DNA from: Apoda limacodes
Taxonomy: Eukaryota > Arthropoda > Insecta > Lepidoptera > Limacodidae
DNA length: 64,000 nucleotides
Assembly (NCBI GenBank): GCA_946406115.1
Contig: OX291548.1
Span: 10,032,373 to 10,096,372, forward strand
Direction of reading: 5' to 3'
The translations under genes and the position numbers were made by a program. Each line of letters starts with the position of its first letter. Position 1 is the first letter of the stretch. The notes below the pieces were generated by a model. It was not told the origin of the DNA and ran no database searches. It worked only from the letters and a program-made list of their open reading frames with translations. Of the stretch, positions 20,370 to 39,327 are shown one piece after another.

Positions 20370-20488
20370 ATGGCCTCTTTGGAGCTTATAGAAAAATTCA
20401 AAAAACAGAGCACAGTAGTAAAACAAATGTCTAAGCCTTGCGACACTCCTCTCGATGAGGCAATAAAATATTATTTTTTCATTCTCCA
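20370..20488 (+). other. Possible orphan first coding exon (40 codons)
   Basis: ATG at 20370 opens a frame reading MASLELIEKFKKQSTVVKQM and on through CDTPLDEAIKYYFFIL, followed by a strong splice donor GTAAGGTAGG at 20489. Without splicing it stops at TAA three bases later. The amphipathic, charged sequence is not obviously repeat-derived, but I do not recognise a family and could not find a matching downstream exon. It may be an exon of an unrecovered gene or chance. Confidence 0.25.
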
Positions 20489-21070
20489 GTAAGGTAGGTA
20501 CGTTTTTTTTTATTATCTTAATTTTTTCGTAGCGGTTACCTATTGGTACAATATATATACTATATAAATAATATAGCTAAATTCAAATTTCAACTTTGCA
20601 TCCTTTCTTCTAGTCTTAGCAAAAAATTACTATGACACACAGACGGACATGTCGAAACTATAAGAGTAGGAATTCTTGTAGTTTCGCCATATTTGACTAC
20701 GGAACCCTAAAACTTGATCATTTGACGCTCATGTAATCAGTTTTTGAGTTCACCATTTTTGTAAACACATTGCAGTAAGTAACGCATTTTTAGTCACTTA
20801 CTTCTTTCTCAAGGAACTGCTACTTACTGGAATACCTAACTAATTAACATTCCTGAACATAACACTCGTTCGTACGGTAGCCACGCAGTAGTGTATCATG
20901 TCCGGATAGGGCAATCGAGCGCGTGCTTGTGTTGACGTTTACTGGTTCTACTGTGCTTATTAGGTACAATGGGAACCAGATAACGGATACAACTACTCCA
21001 GTATACATATAGTTACATAGTTTTTTTTGTCAATACATACATAAATGTTTTTGTATAGGAAGCCCCCAGA
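20489..21070. other. Intergenic sequence with a weak dispersed-repeat signature
   Basis: 20630-20712 carries words (cagacggacatg, cgaaactataag, ttacggaaccctaaaa-like) typical of an interspersed repeat; a related stretch is at 27300-27570. No genes seen. Confidence 0.35.
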
Positions 21071-21265
21071 CTAGACAGTGTCATGTGCAGGGATCACGCG
21101 CACCTTGGATCCGTAGAACCACGGTACCGAATGGAGAAACAGTGGATCGCTGTTGAACGGCACGTAACAGAGGTTCAGATCGATGGTTAGCCGTTCTTCG
21201 ACCGATATGAATGTTATGATTGGCTGGAAGGCAGTCAATATCGACGGGTCGATGTCGATCGACCG
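21071..21265 (-). other. Orphan coding-like block, 64 codons, ending in a stop
   Basis: On the minus strand, a frame from 21265 to the TAG at 21073-21071 reads smoothly with balanced codon use and about 50% GC in an AT-rich neighbourhood. It contains PSILTAFQPIITF, ERLTIDLNLCYVPFNSD and SVPWFYGSKVRVIP. It lacks an ATG, and the bases just before it (TTATTGCGGTTAG) could be a splice acceptor, so it could be the last exon of a gene or the C-terminus of a mobile-element or viral-like protein. I do not recognise the family. Confidence 0.35.
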
Positions 21266-22920
21266 CTAACCGCAATAATACGACAGTCGGCTTAATACTA
21301 TCGGTCTACTTTTGTACATATCTAACCGCAGCCTAGCAACTTAATACCTAACCTTATAACATAGCCTAGACAATAATTTCATTTAGTCGGCCATCAAAGG
21401 CGTTTAGACAAAATAATCGTTATGAGTGCGTAAGGAGACAGAGGGCGAGCGCACCAGACTAGTTTATGTTGTCACATATGGCTAGTCGGATGCAGCCCAG
21501 CCGGTCATACCTTTCGCGGCGCCATGACTGACTCGGATTTATCAAGGGCGTTGACTGACTGTATGAAAATAAATGTTTAAGCTGTGCTAAGAGCAAGTTC
21601 ATCAAAGCGACGAAATCCAGCTATTTAAAACTAGGGTATAAAAAAAGAACCAGTACCTATGACAAAATGTTTTAATTCTAAAACTTAACTCAGATAAGTA
21701 ACGATATCAGTACATTTTTATCACATTTTTTACAATATACACTCTCACAATATATTAAAATTTTATTTATAAGTAATAAACTAATAACAATATTTATTTT
21801 CTTCACATATGATGAAACAATAAGAAATATAGGTTTAATATAGGTATTTTACATTTATAATCTTTACACTAATTTACATTTATAATCTTATAATAACCTA
21901 TCAATGTAATTAAATTACACTTGTGATTCAATTTAACTATGATTTACCTTCCTAATGAAATACTATTTGTAGGTAAACAGATAGGTAGAGATTGTGGCAC
22001 GTAAGTTGAACCAAAATGGCGGTCGCCGCGTAGGTACAGTTACGGACAATAGAACTAACAAATTTTCGTGCGTAGCCTGTAATTTGCTATTATTTTTTTC
22101 CCTAAGTTATTATGTAAGTAAGTACTTACTGCGTAGCAATGCTTCGCGCGCGCCACACGAGACGACAGTTATTACGTCTCTTATGCCTACTTAGTAATTA
22201 CATAAGTTGTGATTAATAAATCCTGTTATACTAAATTTGTCATAAATACGTAATATCGGATCATCGTTCAAGTTATTGTACTTCTTGAACAACAGTGGTT
22301 TTTAGGAAAGTATAATGAAATTTAACAGTAAATTTCATAAAACACTAAGGGTTGTAAATGTTTTTTAATCACCGTCACTCAAGGGTAACGCTTTCTACAT
22401 AATTTTAAATAGACATAACCCAAGCCAGGAGTTCTGACTTTAAAAACTTTAAGAAAACTTAAGTGCGTGATTGTGCCCCAGGGCCTGTGTTGCTATAGTA
22501 ACGCACCGCCCCTTGCGTCGCACAGCATTGGTGTTTGCCTCGTATGACTAATTGCGCGGAAACTAAACTAGTTATCAAATAAAAAAAACAGGGCAGACCT
22601 GGTGAAAAATGTTGTTTTCATATGGCAAAAATTGCATTAAAGGCACTTTATGTGGAAAAAAACATTGTGATACTCCTATTTAAAAAAAACGGGTTGCACT
22701 CAGGGAGTGCCGGCAGAAGTGAAAACATACTCGATATTTACTTCCCACCACTTCTTATCCATATTTATTTATTAAAAATAATAACTTTTGTTTATTTACT
22801 TTTTTGACGTTGTATATTTGACAGCTCAATCTGTCATAGAATTAAAATCCTATATCACACCTCCCTGTACTACTCATAATCGCCATATACTAAAAATAAA
22901 AACTAACCTAATGTAAATAA
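21266..22920. other. Intergenic, no gene recognised
   Basis: 21384-21450 resembles 52507-52560 (GTCGGCYATYRAAGGCGTYTARAC pattern followed by a short GC-rich stretch), suggesting a dispersed repeat with two copies in the window. The rest is AT-rich with no supported feature. Confidence 0.4.
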
Positions 22921-22979
22921 AGGTCACGTGTCCTAACGCGAGTGTCATCTTACGAATTTTCGATCAGGACACGTGACCT
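22921..22979. repeat. Inverted repeat with CACGTG cores and direct-repeat tails
   Basis: AGGTCACGTGTCCT (22921-22934) is the exact reverse complement of AGGACACGTGACCT (22966-22979). Each arm is followed by ACGCGAGTxT as a direct repeat. Each arm carries the E-box CACGTG within the palindrome GTCACGTG(T/A)C. It could be a paired protein-binding site or a hairpin; no promoter context is clear. Confidence 0.6.
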
Positions 22980-23314
22980 GACGCGAGTTTAACAGTTTTT
23001 ACCCATCACAAAAAAAGTGCACAGCGCCGCTAAAGAGGTTTTGACTTCAAAAAAAAAACAGCTGAATGTTGGTTTAAAATGGTTTACCACATCCACACAG
23101 TGAAAACATTATACAGAAAACCGCGGAGTATAATCAGTCCCTGTTAGTTGTCCTTGAAGATTATGAGAGTCTTGCTAAATTGACTAAATGATAATACATT
23201 TAGTTATTGACATTTCTGAATCACTCTGCAACGATGTTAGTCCAAGTACAGAACAGTCAAACAAGACCTATTGAGCTACAAATAGAAGTGAGACAGGAAG
23301 TCGTCATATCCGTC

Positions 23315-23395
23315 AGTATGGGGTTCTTCAAGAAGTTTTTGAATTTTTGAAGGGTCGGCAACGCGCGAGTGATACTTCTGGTGTTGCAGTTCACA
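23315..23395 (+). mobile_element. Short LINE 3' fragment
   Basis: Shares CAGTATGGGGTTCTTCAAGA, GAAGGGTCGGCAACGC and GCGAGTGATACTTCTGGTGT with the other LINE 3' ends of this window. Truncated at both sides. Confidence 0.7.
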
Positions 23396-25247
23396 AACGC
23401 ACTAAAAGGAGCTACCCCACAAGCTTAGTTGCTCAGCGGGCTATGGACAGAGCTGTTCGGAGTTTTATATATGACAGCTTGTGCAGATGTGATTTATTAA
23501 TGTTCAGAAGTAGATGTAGAGTAGTATTGACGCAGGCACATAATCTTCATTATTTTTTTTCATGGGGGGGGGGGGTCTATTTCCGGGAATCAAACTAGCA
23601 CGGTAACACCATAAAATGCTAGAAGGACTAAGGCTCAGCCGCACCGGACAAATATATTGAGGGCTAACGCACCATTAGGCCTTATGGAGTAGGTGCCACT
23701 GGTCTGCAAAGGGCTGATGATGAAATAGGTAAATGATGAATGGAGCGATCGCACGCAAACACAACCCAACATCATCAAACACGTGGATGGTTACACGAAT
23801 AGTTGTACTGCTGAACAGTGTAGTGGCGGCATAAAATAGGGATAAAGCGAATGCATTACTGAATGAAGTCACTTCGAACATGCATGGGTAAGTCATTTGC
23901 GTTTAAAACTGAGATTCAAGTATACAATAAAAAATAAATTGTATAGTGTAAAACAAACTATTAACCATTATATTTCGTTTCAAGAAAAAAATGCTAATTG
24001 CCTAAAACGGTAATGACATTTTAGTTGCGTTTTGTTCACCGACGTAATGTACATTATGCGTTTAATATCAATAATCCAAATAAAGAGAAGGAGCCAAGGT
24101 TTGTAGAGTGTGTCTTGTCTCTCTAACTTGGTTGTAAAATGACATTAAACGAATTGCAGCAATAAACAAAATACACCTTTTACTACAAAAAAAATAATAA
24201 TGGATGTATTCCTAAAAATAGAATTTACACAAAATACAAACAAAAACTTATTTTTCTATACATATATACATTACATCTACTGACTGTATATATATATATA
24301 TCTACATGTTAAAAGCAAAGAATATTATATTTCATACAATATACTTATAATTAAGTAGGTACATAGAATATTGTTAAAATATTTGATTACTTACAGAAAT
24401 GCCAGCGCTTTACAAGCGTGTCCCGTACATGCAATTGTTTAATGCTACGTATATCAACAGATTACACCTCAAGGAGCAGCACGCTTATATATGTATGTAT
24501 ACATATAAGATATACATATCGATGTCAGGCAAATCAGGTGCTATAAACACAGGCTATGTTGCAGAGATCACTCCACAGTTTTATCTAAAAGTTCATACAT
24601 GAATGATACTTAGCTAGATATGTACCTACAGTACCTACCTAGCGAGAATGAGTTTATTACCTTAGATATATACTCAATCTGATTTACCATAACCATGAAC
24701 TTCTTGTTTTTTAATGTCATCTTAATATTTGTATAGTTAAGTATACATAGGTACATAAGAAGGGGTAAGCAGAGACCAAAGAATGCCACTTGCTTCGATA
24801 CTCTCACACTTCTTTTGCTTAATATAAACGCATCAATGCTTTTATACATGTTCGACGGTTTAGAGTACTCTTGACCTCGCCTTTCCTACAAACGGACTCA
24901 ACTTGATCGAGACACGTTCGCCGAGGTATACTTCTACCGACCCTTTCAACTTTCGCCTTATAAATTTGTTTCGTGTAAGCAGAGTCAAGTGTCTACAACT
25001 AATGGACGCCTTCATAATTATATAAATGTATGTATGTGTCAATTTGTGACGCGTATTTTAGAGATGTTGATTGTGCAACTGCTTATTCAGCAACTTTCCT
25101 TCCGAATAAAAAAGCATCGGTAGTTCACATCAATCGCTCGCATAAATCTAATCATGTGAATTTAATTTACAATATTAAGCATTAATTAATTCATTTAATA
25201 AATTTTTTTATCTCTTTTCATATATTTGGTTGCTAAACGCTTCCTTC
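23396..25247. other. Intergenic, mostly unassigned; contains a dispersed repeat at about 24015-24185
   Basis: A run of 12 G (23564-23575) follows a T run. About 24015-24185 is a diverged copy of 43605-43775: shared words are GCGTTTTGTTCACCGACG/GCGTTTTGTTGACCAACA, AAAGAGAAGGAGCCAAGGTTT/AAAGAGAATGAACCAAGATTT and ACAAAATACACCTTTT/ACAAAATGCACCTTTT. A TA microsatellite lies at 24288-24300. The end of this stretch should hold the 3' UTR of the TMEM184C gene (minus strand). Confidence 0.45.
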
Positions 25248-33727
<8,480 letters not shown>

Positions 33728-34084
33728 ATTTGTAATTTGCCAGTAATTGTTACGGAAACATTGATCAAGCTATTGAAATTAGTATTTACTGTAAACAGCT
33801 GCTTCACCCATAAAATATACGATGTTTATTTAATACTATAATAAACAAACAAAATATAAACCGCCACTCAATAATCAACTGTAAACTCAATCTTTGCATA
33901 AATAAGCATTAATTTTATGGTAACGCATGTAAATCCTTATATTTTCGATCTTTCTTTTTACTCTCGAATTTTAAAATCGACAACAAAACATCACATATTC
34001 AACTCTATTCTTTGGCTTTTGAGTCCGTTATACACTTAAAATAGATATGTTTGCCAATGTCATTTCCATGCAAAGCTTAAGGCC

Positions 34085-34930
34085 ATCCCTAGGCTAAGTT
34101 CAGATTCAACGCCGCCGCTGCGCCGTGTGATCACCCGACGCACGACGATAAACTTGCCGTTCAATAACACGAAGTAACTCACACGGCGAATGTGCACGCA
34201 TCGTTTAATAAGCTGGTAGATATCCTCGGGCAATCGCACTAATCACAGCGTGAAATAGGAAGGTGCAGTCGCACTTTAACAGCTAACGAGAATAAATTTT
34301 TAGATTTAATATTACTTACCTAACTATAGGTGATAAAGAGAACTTGTTTCGTCAACGATGACAGGGACAGTTAAAACCAAATTTAACTACAAGGCGACTT
34401 ACCTCAGATTGTATTGATGTACCTAAATGGACCACGTCTGTCTGACCTAATGTCTTCTAAGGGGACCTAAGGGAGCCCTAAATTACAACTTGAACTGAGA
34501 AAGGACATAAAAGGTAGGGACAAGTTCTAACTTAATTTTAATTGTTTGGCTTGGGTTATCGCTCTTGGGTTCGTCCCATCTCAGACTAATGCCAGAAACA
34601 AAAAGGCTGCTTTCGTAACCTAGCGTTTCGTGAATAAGGCGCGGCGCTGATAACAACGGTACAAAACAGTACTTTTTGTTGACTCACTATCACTAATAAG
34701 GAAGGATAATAAGAGGAGATAATAATACAATACTTGATAAATAGAATTTTTTAATAACCTCAATTTACATTGACTGTTTTGCAACCTAGTGGTAGTTTTC
34801 AAACCCCTGCTGTTCTCAAAGCCGTACAGTTTCAAAAGTCACGTAAACCTTTAATAAGACCGGCGATTGCCGGGCGAAGGACAAACGGCGATAATCACAC
34901 CCAAAGTGAACGTAGCCCTGTATTCCACTA
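34085..34930. mobile_element. Possible TIR element with an internal LINE scrap
   Basis: The left end CTAGGCTAAGTTCAGATTC and the inverted right end CAGGGCTACGTTCACTTTG share GGCTA(A/C)GTTCA. Both borders are CpG-rich (GCCGCCGCTGCGCCG; CCGGCGATTGCCGGGCG) in AT-rich surroundings. 34545-34610 resembles the GC-rich LINE stretch at 2895-2935 (TTGGCTTGGGTT, TCGCTCT). This region is also just upstream of the TMEM184C start, so the CpG-rich left part could instead be promoter DNA. Confidence 0.3.
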
Positions 34931-36310
34931 GCGATGCCGTTTGTAATTTTTTATTTACTGGTCGTAGAAAGAACACTTAAAAAAATTGATTAAACAAACA
35001 TTTAAAAATATTTCAGAAAGATTTGTAATCTAGTAGCATATTTGTTAAAAATAGCTGCTTTTAGCAACTCCGCTGTCGACAACTAATAATTAAATAAGCT
35101 ATTCTTTATTGCTTAACTTAAGTGCAGTTTAAATTTTTTATTTAAAACATTAATTGTATTTTTAGTTAATTTGTATTATTGATAGTGTTTTTAAAAGAGT
35201 AACTATCGAGTTTCTTGCCGGATTCTTCTCGGTAGAAATCAACAACATTGTGAACTGGCGGGAAGGTGGGAGGGTTCAAAAAATAATATTTCATAACTTT
35301 AACGATTCAAAAGTGATTGTAAAATCCTTATTTAAATAAACAATTTAAGGATAATTTGGTGTCCTGGTTCCTAAATTAGAGGAGGCTGTGTTTCAGGCAC
35401 TAGTTTTTTCTTTATTCACTAATTAATCTGTTTCCATAAATCACTAGAATAAAAAAACATATAAAAATCTGTACTTAAGTTTACGAACAAATAACATAGA
35501 GTTGTGAAGCAAAGATTAACTTATTGAAATAAATTATACATAAAAGAGATAAAATAAAATAACATAATAATTGTCATTAACTTTTCAAACAGATACTTAC
35601 ATAATGCAAAGAACTAAGTGGATTATGGTTTAAATTTTACTTAAGAGAGTTTAAATTAAATAAACTTTATAGGTTTTTTAGGTACGGAGGTACCTCCATA
35701 CATTTATCATAACATAAAATTTACTGTTCAGGATTATTACAATACAATTTTGTGTTAGAGGTGTATCTGTGTGTTAGTTAGTTAATTTTAGTGTATGTTA
35801 GTATGTGCGTGAGAATATACGTGTGTGAGTGTGTGGAGGGCGAGTGATCCGTGCAAACAGCTTATAATCCTCACTTGTTACAAAATCGTCCCAGTGTCTA
35901 TCCGCAGGCATTTTAAGAGTATAGTTGTAGCCTTTAATTCAGAATTTAGTTCCACAAAAATGCTGAACAACACCGACCTGTGTACACTTATACGAGAGGA
36001 GGTAAAAAAGTAATGATAATCGGATATTTCTAGTATTCACAAAAATCTAAAAAAAATAGAGAGCTTGCACTTCACTAGTAGGTACAGATATTTAAACACA
36101 CAGTCACATTTTTAAACTTCATTCATTTTACATCAAGTCAGAGCCGTCATCAAAACTTCTGCATGAAAAATTCTAATGTTTTATATCGATTTATTACTAT
36201 TTTTTGCGGCAATACATTGTTCGCCGCCATCGGGCTGCTTAATAGAATCAATATACAGGCCTAAGCGTAATTGTCAGCTTTTGAGGTTAGTGTGAAAGTC
36301 TATATAAATG
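34931..36310. other. Intergenic; one dispersed-repeat fragment
   Basis: 35195-35250 has GAGTTTCTTGCCGGATTCTT and CTCGGTAGAAATC, a common Lepidoptera repeat signature. No genes recognised elsewhere in the stretch. Confidence 0.4.
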
Positions 36311-37400
36311 CTAAGTTACCGATCTGGACCTCATGTGACAACTAATAATGCGGTTTTGTGCTTGTTGGGTGTCTTCCAGCCATACAGTAATTTTCGCAAA
36401 TTCCACTTCTGCAAGGCGTTTAGTCTCTTTCCTGGTGCTTCCATAGAAAAGTAGGGCAGTGTGATCAGCAAACATTCTATTTATACACGATTCGATGGAA
36501 ATATTACATAGCATGGGCGTAGCCAGCTTCTGAGCTTTTGTGGGGCATATATAGTAGAAAATGTTATTTTGATATGGCAAAAATTTACTAAACAGGCGAA
36601 ATCCTAAAGGCACTTTGGGTAGCGTAGGGTGGGGCCGCTGCCCCAACCTAAGTGTTCCTGCATACGCCTTTGTTACATAGCTTGTTGATGTACATTAGAA
36701 ATAAGGTTGGACCTAATGTAGATCCTTAAGGAGCTTCATATTGACAAATATAATTGTCACTGGTGTAATATTCCACAAGTACGCACTGTCGGTAAGGTAG
36801 CTAGTAAGCCAAAATAGGGGAAGAACTCTTATACAAAGAATTGACCTTCAATTCTTTTTACAGGATCAAAAGTGAGACCGTGTCAAATGCCTTTTGTAGG
36901 TCCAAAAATACCCATATATGCATTTGAGTCCAGCATCCACATAGCTGGTAATTTCAGTTGTAAGTTTTATAATGGAATCATCAGTAGATTTAGATTTCCT
37001 AAAACCATGCTGACAATTTGATATTAAGTTATTTGCCTCCAAGTATTTAACGAGCTGTTTGTTCTTAAGTTTCTCCAGGATTTTTGAAAGTATGCTAAGA
37101 AGACATTGGCCTCTTATTGCTTATTACGGTTTTGTCGCTAGACTTAAAAATAGGACACACTATGGCAACTTTGAAAATACTGGGAAATATCCCTGAGTTT
37201 AAACTTAATTAGCACATATGAGCTATTGGGTACGATAATAAATCACAATGTTATTATATAACTTTGGTACCGATGTTATCACACCCACATGCACTATTGC
37301 TTTTCAAGCATATACTTATTATTTCATACCGATCAGTTGAAAGTAAGTACAAGGATTGCAGTGCTCCGTCACTGAGTTGTACCTTACTGCTGCGACTAAT
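36311..37400 (-). mobile_element. CR1/Jockey-like LINE remnant
   Basis: The minus strand from about 37170 carries ILEKLKNKQLVKYLEANN, ISNCQHGFRKSKSTDDSI and LTTEI, the fingers region of a LINE RT. After a MITE insertion comes CNISIESCINRMFADHTALL (catalytic box FADH instead of YADD) and RLAEVEFAKITVWLE. Several frameshifts; inactive. Confidence 0.85.
36512..36672. mobile_element. hAT-like MITE, 161 bp, inserted in the LINE
   Basis: Flanked by the 8-bp direct repeat TTACATAG (36504-36511 and 36673-36680). Its ends CATGGGCGTAGCCAG and CAAAGGCGTATGCAG (reverse complement of the right end) are imperfect TIRs. An 8-bp target duplication is the hAT pattern. No coding sequence. It splits the LINE RT just upstream of its catalytic box. 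Confidence 0.75.
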
Positions 37401-39060
37401 CCGCTTTCGTTAGTATATAACTTTAATTTAATTTAATATATAAAATCAATAACAAACCCGGTAAAAATAAATAACCCGGTAGCGATCAAAAACCTACTGA
37501 GTCGAATAAAATTACGACTCAAACCATTCTTAAAAAAACTCAGTTCAAACCTGATGCCGTTCAAATGTTAAGATTAATGGTATGTATCTATCTTAAGTAA
37601 GCGCTGGCTAAATATTGTAGTCTTTGGCTAACTGACTGACAGCTGCGGCTTAGTTCGGTGCGTAAATGTGTGACTATTAGCTATCTCGCTCCATTAGCCT
37701 TGATCGGATGATGTTCGAAAAAGAACTTACTCCATTTTCTTTGGTTTTACCATAGACTTGAGTTCTGTAATTTGTCCTATGGACTGCGCAATGGCCTTAT
37801 AAATTGGCCACACCATGGCCAACATCGTACCTTTACCGTACTTTTGACGTGACAACGTCTTATAAATTGGTTTGCCGGGTGACACTTCAAGAAACTGCGT
37901 TACGCTCCGCTCACGTTATGCGCTCACAATGAGAGCGAGTGAGAGGCACGCGCCCGCCTAAGAGCGAGAGAGACAGACATAAAATCATTGTCACGTAAAA
38001 CTTTCGCCCGTATACCGACTTTACAGGCAACCAGTTTTTTGCCAATATTGAACTTGTAAAGAAAGCTTTTATTTTATTTGGAATTAGTTAAAATAAAACA
38101 CATTCAGTCAAAATAAATAAATGAAAAGCAAAGTTATAAGTACCTACCTACCCTAAAATCTGTAATCCATTTTTGCCGCTCATTATTGGGGTCGCCACTG
38201 TATGGTGGTACCTGTACCTACATTTAGCAGTTTGCTGAAGAATGTACGTTGAAATAGATTGTAAAAGTCTGTACCTAACATTTATACTTGGACTCTTTAG
38301 CGCAGAGTTATATTTCACGACGGCTACGGAGATTTAATAAAAAATTGTAAAGGGAAAATAAAAGAAATGTAACGACTGATTAGCCCAACAGTTTCTACTG
38401 TTTATGTACTAACTTCAACTTACATTCCTATTATGATAAAAAAATATTCTTCTTAAAAATATTATTTTAAAAACCGTACCATACTCGTCAGTTTTGTGCC
38501 TCTTTGACAAGCATCCTGTACACATTAGGCAATCCAGTCTGGCAACACTGATGGCCACACTATTTCTTTTCTCTTAGACACGACACCACAGATTCGCTTT
38601 GTCTCTGTCACACTTTTGTGGCTATATTTTTTTAAATCTTGCTAGGAAAAGCGCTGTCCGGTTATCTCCGTCTATGGCTTTAACCAACAGTTTTTTTTTA
38701 TTTTCGATTGTCTTAGAATAGTTTTGTTGTTGTGTAAGTTTCATGAACAAAATGAGATAATGCCACTTAAAAACCTAAAGCTAGTCCTTCGTCGAATCCT
38801 ACTAGACTAATTTTAAAAGTATATTACGGAACGACCGTTCAGGTGGTCCGCCTCCGGTAAAAGACCGGTTGATGTAGGAAATGATGGAAGTTTTTAGACA
38901 TCCACTCTTAGGTCTATTACCGGCGTGGAGATTTCAAATAAAGAGATCGGATAGGTAATCTTCTTGAAGTTTTGATACTGTTATGTCATAAGAGATTACT
39001 TTACATTTTGTTGACGTGGGAGTAAAAATTCTGCTTCTAACATTGACTTATATATTACTA
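37401..39060. other. Intergenic, no gene recognised
   Basis: A GA-rich stretch (GAGAGCGAGTGAGAGGCACG, then GAGCGAGAGAGACAGACA) lies at 37930-37980. Otherwise no supported feature. Confidence 0.45.
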
Positions 39061-39104
39061 GCGTGAGAACCCGGCCAACGCGCGCGACTAGTGGCACTAG
39101 CGCA

Positions 39105-39134
39105 CTGGCCCCAAAATATCAGTTTTGGGGCCAG
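39105..39134. repeat. Strong short hairpin
   Basis: CTGGCCCCAAAA (39105-39116) and TTTTGGGGCCAG (39123-39134) are perfectly complementary with a 6-nt loop. The stem extends imperfectly with GCGC on both sides. It lies in a GC-rich island 200 bp upstream of the THAP pseudogene. Confidence 0.7.
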
Positions 39135-39171
39135 CGCGGGCTCAGTCGTCGGCGGAGCTCTGTCGGTGCAG

Positions 39172-39300
39172 TGTTATTATTATTATTACTATACTTTATT
39201 GCATCAACATAAAAAATTTACAAACAAAACATAATTACAAATAGAGAAAAACAAAAGGCGGTCTTATCGCTTTGAAGCGATCTCTTCCAGACAAACAAGT
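39172..39300 (-). mobile_element. 3' tail of a LINE/SINE with (ATA)n end
   Basis: On the minus strand it reads GTCTGGAAGAGATCGCTTCA, AGCGATAAGACCGCC, then ATGCAATAAAGTATAGTAAT and a trinucleotide repeat (TTATTATTATTATTA on the plus strand). This is a recurrent 3' end of retroelements in Lepidoptera. It lies directly upstream of the THAP pseudogene ATG. Confidence 0.65.
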
Positions 39301-39327
39301 GTGTTGTTGTATATTGTTTTTACAAAA

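Noticed and set aside
23675..23896. 73-codon minus-strand frame
   Set aside because: No motif, no splice context and no similarity to the other genes; regarded as chance.
35825..36013. 62-codon plus-strand frame
   Set aside because: Short, without a recognisable domain or flanking exons.
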